A stretch of 64,000 bases of DNA, taken from positions 434,001-498,000 of the forward strand of contig NZ_CP022752.1 in NCBI RefSeq assembly GCF_002263515.1. The letters are read 5' to 3'. This document shows positions 60,808 through 64,000 of this stretch, in pieces. Under the pieces are notes generated by a model. The model saw only the letters and a program-made list of their open reading frames with translations. It ran no database searches and had not been told where the DNA came from. Made by a program: the position numbers and the translations under genes. The number at the start of each line of letters is the position of its first letter. Positions within the stretch are counted from its first letter, which is position 1. This DNA comes from Actinopolyspora erythraea (GTDB taxonomy: Bacteria; Actinomycetota; Actinomycetes; Mycobacteriales; Pseudonocardiaceae).

Positions 60808-61878
60808 TCACCGGGTGCGGGTCACCTTGTTCAGCCCGCGCGGGCTGTCCGGGTCGGAGCCGCGCTCCAGCGCCAGTGCCAGCGCCAGCCGCTGTACCGG
60901 CAGCACCTCCAGCAGTGGGGCGAGCTCCTCGGTGATCTCGGGGAGGACGATCCGGTGCGCGCACGGCATGTCCGCCGCAGCGGACCCGATCGCGCAGATG
61001 TCGGCCCCCCGCTCGTGAACGGTGCGCAGCACCTCGGTCATGGCGGCTCCGCCCTTCCCGGAGCTGCACAGCGCCAACACGGCCGTCTCCGCGTCCACGG
61101 CCGCGACCGGACCGTGCAGCAGGTCGGCGCCGCTGTAGGCCCGGGCCGAGAGGTAGCTGGTCTCGGCGAGTTTGAGCGCGGCCTCGGCGGCCGTGGCCGA
61201 GGAGTAGCCCCGTCCGGTGGTCAGCACCCTGTCCGCGAAGCGGTAGCGCCGCACCGCCTCGTCCAGCTCCGAGGTGGGTTCCAGGGCGCGCCGGGCCAGT
61301 TCGGGCAGTTCGGCGGCCCGCTCCGCGCTGCCGCCGCGTATCGCGTCGATCAGCAGGTAGAGGGCGAGCAGCGTGGCGCTGTAGGTCTTCGTGGCGGCCA
61401 CGGCCTGTTCGGTGCCCGCGCGGATGTCCACCGAGAGCTCGGCGGCCCGGTTCAGCGCGGAGTCGGGGTTGTTGGTCACCGCCACCGTGGTGGCGCCGTC
61501 GCGGCGCGCCGCCTGGGTGACTTCGAGCATGTCGGGGGAGCCGCCGCTCTGGCTGACCGAGATCAGCAGCACTTCGCTCAGGTCGGGTTGGGCGCCGTAG
61601 AGCGTGGTGGTGGACGGTGAGACCAGCCCGGCCGGCAGCTGCAGCAGCACTTCGACCAGGTACTTGGCGTAGACCGCCGCGTGGTCGCTGGAGCCGCGCG
61701 CGGCCAGCAGCGCGAAGCGCGGCTTCCGTTCCGCGATGCGCCGGGCGACCTCGGCCAGCTCGGGGCGGTTGGTGAGCAGGCCGTCGAACACCGCGGGCTG
61801 TTCGGCGATCTCGGCGCTCATGTGCCTGCCGGGATGCTGAGCCTGCTCGCCGGCCCCGGCTCCGGGGTCCTCGGTCAT
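60808..61878 (-). CDS. SIS-domain amino-sugar isomerase/deaminase-like protein
   Basis: A 356-residue protein from ATG at 61878. Two SIS domains resemble the isomerase half of GlmS: FALLAARGSSDHAAVYAKYL, LLISVSQSGGSPDMLEVTQA and VLTTGRGYSSATAAEAALKL, ending SPRGLNKVTRTR, the GlmS-type tail. No glutaminase domain is present. Such stand-alone proteins act as glucosamine-6-phosphate deaminases or tagatose/galactosamine isomerases. The kinase gene follows after 158 bp; a dre operator precedes the start. Confidence 0.9.
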   Translation of the reverse strand: MTEDPGAGAGEQAQHPGRHMSAEIAEQPAVFDGLLTNRPELAEVARRIAERKPRFALLAARGSSDHAAVYAKYLVEVLLQLPAGLVSPSTTTLYGAQPDLSEVLLISVSQSGGSPDMLEVTQAARRDGATTVAVTNNPDSALNRAAELSVDIRAGTEQAVAATKTYSATLLALYLLIDAIRGGSAERAAELPELARRALEPTSELDEAVRRYRFADRVLTTGRGYSSATAAEAALKLAETSYLSARAYSGADLLHGPVAAVDAETAVLALCSSGKGGAAMTEVLRTVHERGADICAIGSAAADMPCAHRIVLPEITEELAPLLEVLPVQRLALALALERGSDPDSPRGLNKVTRTR

Positions 61879-61908
61879 GTCGTGGTCCGTCCTTCGTCGT
61901 GCGACAAT

Positions 61909-61924
61909 TTCGGTCTAGACCAAT
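61909..61924. promoter_or_regulatory. DasR-responsive element (dre)-type operator
   Basis: TTCGGTCTAGACCAAT contains the palindrome GGTCTAGACC (61912-61921), the core of known dre sites (GGTCTAGACC in ACTGGTCTAGACCACT-type boxes). It lies 31-46 bases ahead of the SIS gene and about 195 bases ahead of dasR, so DasR should repress the SIS/kinase operon and may also control itself. Confidence 0.8.
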
Positions 61925-62117
61925 GCTACCGACAGCTCGCCCGGGCCGACAGCCCTGCGCGTGAACCGTGGCCCGGCGAACAGGGCGACGAGCTGTGACC
62001 CCGCGCATACCGATCAGGGGGTGGCGGGATGCGATTCCTACTGTGCCGTGAAACTCCGGCATGCTGGAATCGGTAGTGCTGATCGCCCCGTTCGCAGGCG
62101 CGACGGTAGGAGGAAAC

Positions 62118-62876
62118 ATGCTCGAAGCGTCGGTGCCCGGCGGGGCCGACACGCCGACGAAGAACCAACGCGAGCCCAAGTACTGGGGGCTGAAGCAGCA
62201 CCTGCTGGACATGCTTCGCTCCATGCCCGCTGGGTCCTCGATACCCACGGAGCGTGCGTTGGCCGCCGAGTTCGACGTCTCCCGCACCACGGTCCGACAG
62301 GCCCTGGCCGAGCTGACGGTGGAGGGCAGGCTGCTCCGCGTCCAGGGCAAGGGCACGTTCGCCGCGCAGCCCAAGGTCGCACAGCGACTGCAGCTGAGCA
62401 GCTACACCGAGGACATGCGGGCCCAGGGCAGGCAGCCCGACTCCCGGCTGCTGGAGATGAACGAGGAGCCCGCCGAACGCGAGCTGGCCCACCTGCTCGG
62501 GATCGGCTCCGGCAGCCCGGTGCTGCGGATGCGCAGGTTGCGGTTGGCCGACGACGAGGCGATGGCCATCGAGACGACCCACCTGCCGCTGACCCGCTTC
62601 AAGGGGCTGACCCAGCTCGTCGAGGCGGGGGCGTCGCTGTACCAGGTGCTGCGCGAGCAGTACGGCATCTCCTTCGCCAGCGCGGAGGAGACGATCGAGA
62701 CCGCGCTGGCCAGCCCGGAGGAGGCCGAACTGCTCGGTGCCGACGTGGGGTTGCCGATGTTGCTGCTGTCCCGGCACTCCTTCCACGAGGACGGCACCCC
62801 GGTCGAATGGGTGCGCTCGATCTACCGGGGAGACCGCTACAAGTTCGTCGCCAGCCTCAACCCGCCACTGAGCTGA
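62118..62876 (+). CDS. dasR: GntR/HutC-family regulator DasR
   Basis: A 252-residue regulator from ATG at 62118 with TAGGAGGAAAC upstream. The winged helix ([50 protein letters not shown], residues about 35-90) and UTRA effector domain ([20 protein letters not shown] and on) match DasR, the glucosamine-6-phosphate sensor of Streptomyces and relatives that controls chitin and GlcNAc use and antibiotics. The dre box upstream supports the name. Confidence 0.9.
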   Translation: MLEASVPGGADTPTKNQREPKYWGLKQHLLDMLRSMPAGSSIPTERALAAEFDVSRTTVRQALAELTVEGRLLRVQGKGTFAAQPKVAQRLQLSSYTEDMRAQGRQPDSRLLEMNEEPAERELAHLLGIGSGSPVLRMRRLRLADDEAMAIETTHLPLTRFKGLTQLVEAGASLYQVLREQYGISFASAEETIETALASPEEAELLGADVGLPMLLLSRHSFHEDGTPVEWVRSIYRGDRYKFVASLNPPLS

Positions 62877-63834
62877 GCAGCTCGGCCCGGTCCACGTTCC
62901 CGCCACTGACCACCGCCACGGTCGGGGCAGCACCCAGCTCCCGTGTGCGGTGGCGGTGGGCGGCCGTGGTGACCGCGCCGCTGGGTTCGGCGACGAGCCG
63001 GCAGCTCTCCGCCAGGAAGCCCACCGCTTCGCCGATCTCGGCCTCGGAGACCGTGACCACGTCGTCCACGAGCTCGCGGATGTGGGCGAAGGTCAGCTCG
63101 GAGGGCTGGGCGGTGAGCCCGTCCGCCCTGGTGCGGGTACGCGCCTCCACCGGCCAGTCGCGCCGCTCGCCGGCCCGGAAGCCCTCCCGGGTGTCGGCGG
63201 CCAGCTCCGGTTCCACGCCCACCACGCGCACCCGTGCGCGGCAGCGCGCCAGCCCGACCGCGACTCCCGAGATCAGCCCGCCGCCGCTGATCGGGACCAG
63301 CACCGTCACCTCCGAGAGCCCGAACGCGTCGACGTCCTCGGCGATCTCCAGTCCCACCGTCGCCTGACCGGCGATCACCGCCGGGGCGTCGAACGGTGGG
63401 ATCAGGCTCGCACCGCGACTCTCGGCGATTTCTTCGGCGCGCGACTCCCGCTCCGAGACCTCCACCGGCACGATCTCGGCTCCCAGCGAACGTGCCGCGG
63501 CCACCTTGGCCGCCGGAGCGGTGTGCGGCACGACCACGGTCGCCGGGACGCCGAACACCTTCCCGGCATGGGCCACCGCGCGGGCGTGGTTCCCACTGGA
63601 GTAGGCGACCAGCCCCCGGGCACGGACCCGTTCGTCCAGCACGGCGGCGGCGTGCAGCGCCCCCCTGATCTTGAAGGCGCCGGTCGGCTGCAGGCTCTCC
63701 GGTTTGAGCAGCAGCGGCCGCTCGCGCCCGGACTCCGGCACCGGAAGCAGCGGGGTTCGCACCGGCCCCTCGGGGCCCAGCCGCTCCAGGACCTCCAGCG
63801 CCGCGCGCGCCCGCTCGTTCGTGACCAACGACAT
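62857..63834 (-). CDS. PLP-dependent threonine/serine dehydratase-like enzyme
   Basis: A 325-residue fold type II enzyme. ATG at 63834 (GTGAGGATGCCC upstream) is preferred to the next in-frame start at 63981, because the core begins right after it. [13 protein letters not shown] carries the Schiff-base lysine; [15 protein letters not shown] and [15 protein letters not shown] bind PLP phosphate. It resembles threonine ammonia-lyase or serine racemase. The 3' end overlaps that of convergent dasR by 20 bp. Confidence 0.88.
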   Translation of the reverse strand: MSLVTNERARAALEVLERLGPEGPVRTPLLPVPESGRERPLLLKPESLQPTGAFKIRGALHAAAVLDERVRARGLVAYSSGNHARAVAHAGKVFGVPATVVVPHTAPAAKVAAARSLGAEIVPVEVSERESRAEEIAESRGASLIPPFDAPAVIAGQATVGLEIAEDVDAFGLSEVTVLVPISGGGLISGVAVGLARCRARVRVVGVEPELAADTREGFRAGERRDWPVEARTRTRADGLTAQPSELTFAHIRELVDDVVTVSEAEIGEAVGFLAESCRLVAEPSGAVTTAAHRHRTRELGAAPTVAVVSGGNVDRAELLSSVAG

Positions 63835-64000
63835 GCGGGCATCCTCACCGATCCCTCGGGCGGGGGTACGTCCGGGGGACTCGGGTGTGGTCGGCGAAGC
63901 CGCCCCGAGGAACGGTCGGTCGTCTTCCGGGGAGGTCAGCTCCAGGGGTTGGGCAGCGTTACACCGAGTGGGAGTACTCACTGGTGGGGCCGCTCCGGGA

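Overview
The window looks like a chromosomal segment of a high-GC actinomycete, most probably a halophilic or halotolerant member of the Pseudonocardiales (an Actinopolyspora/Saccharopolyspora-like organism). The evidence is an ectABC ectoine cluster, an EspG/PPE-like pair and an EspR-like regulator (type VII secretion relatives, found in mycobacteria and Pseudonocardiales), DasR with its dre-type operator, a WhiB protein and a SARP regulator. The genus is an inference; nothing in the window fixes it.

Layout. (1) 1-3763, minus strand: a tightly overlapping accessory operon (excisionase-like HTH, membrane protein, Rep-like HTH protein, two unknowns, WhiB, DUF2637 protein) that looks like the regulatory/replication end of an actinomycete integrative element continuing past the left edge. 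A perfect palindrome at 3809-3826 separates it from divergent plus-strand genes. (2) 3925-6296: an XRE regulator, then an XRE-TPR regulator translationally coupled to a flavoprotein. (3) 6330-14570: a type I-E CRISPR-Cas interference locus with a short decaying array and a natural cas3-cse1 fusion followed by cse2, cas7e, cas5e and cas6e; no cas1 or cas2 is present. (4) 14571-20911: a mosaic scar zone with an inverted 375-bp copy of the cas3 3' end, three sets of stray CRISPR-like repeats, a 3' tRNA-Thr fragment (probable att site), and a small WXG100/type VII effector cluster with frameshifts. Short homologous segments at 6287, 16146 and 19621-19698 tie the island together. (5) 20912-25160: a coupled PD-(D/E)XK-type protein and SF1 helicase, a candidate undescribed defence module. 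(6) 25.2-38.1 kb: mostly ordinary metabolic and small accessory genes (pirin, GNATs, quinone oxidoreductase, DinB, dehydratase, Baeyer-Villiger monooxygenase with esterase), ending at an EspR-like regulator with a four-box operator. (7) 38559-39398: a second, orphan cas6e that keeps the catalytic histidine. (8) 39.4-64 kb: a family of paralogous membrane-anchored unknowns, secreted hydrolases, ectABC, ADP-ribosylglycohydrolase, a SARP-NB-ARC-TPR regulator, a PPE-like/EspG pair, and an amino-sugar module (kinase, SIS protein, dre site, dasR).

How parts fit. Cas6e would process crRNA and Cse1-Cse2-Cas7-Cas5-Cas6 would form Cascade, with Cas3 delivered in cis by the fusion. With only four repeats, two of them decayed, and no adaptation genes, the system can probably interfere with few targets or acts mainly in regulation, unless other arrays elsewhere use it. 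EctA, EctB and EctC convert aspartate semialdehyde to ectoine for osmoprotection. DasR probably represses the SIS/kinase operon through the dre site. Several apparent frameshifts (17.48, 18.73, 36.81, 56.9 and 57.15 kb) are each repaired by adding one G or C in a homopolymer run, so part of the apparent gene decay may be an assembly artefact.
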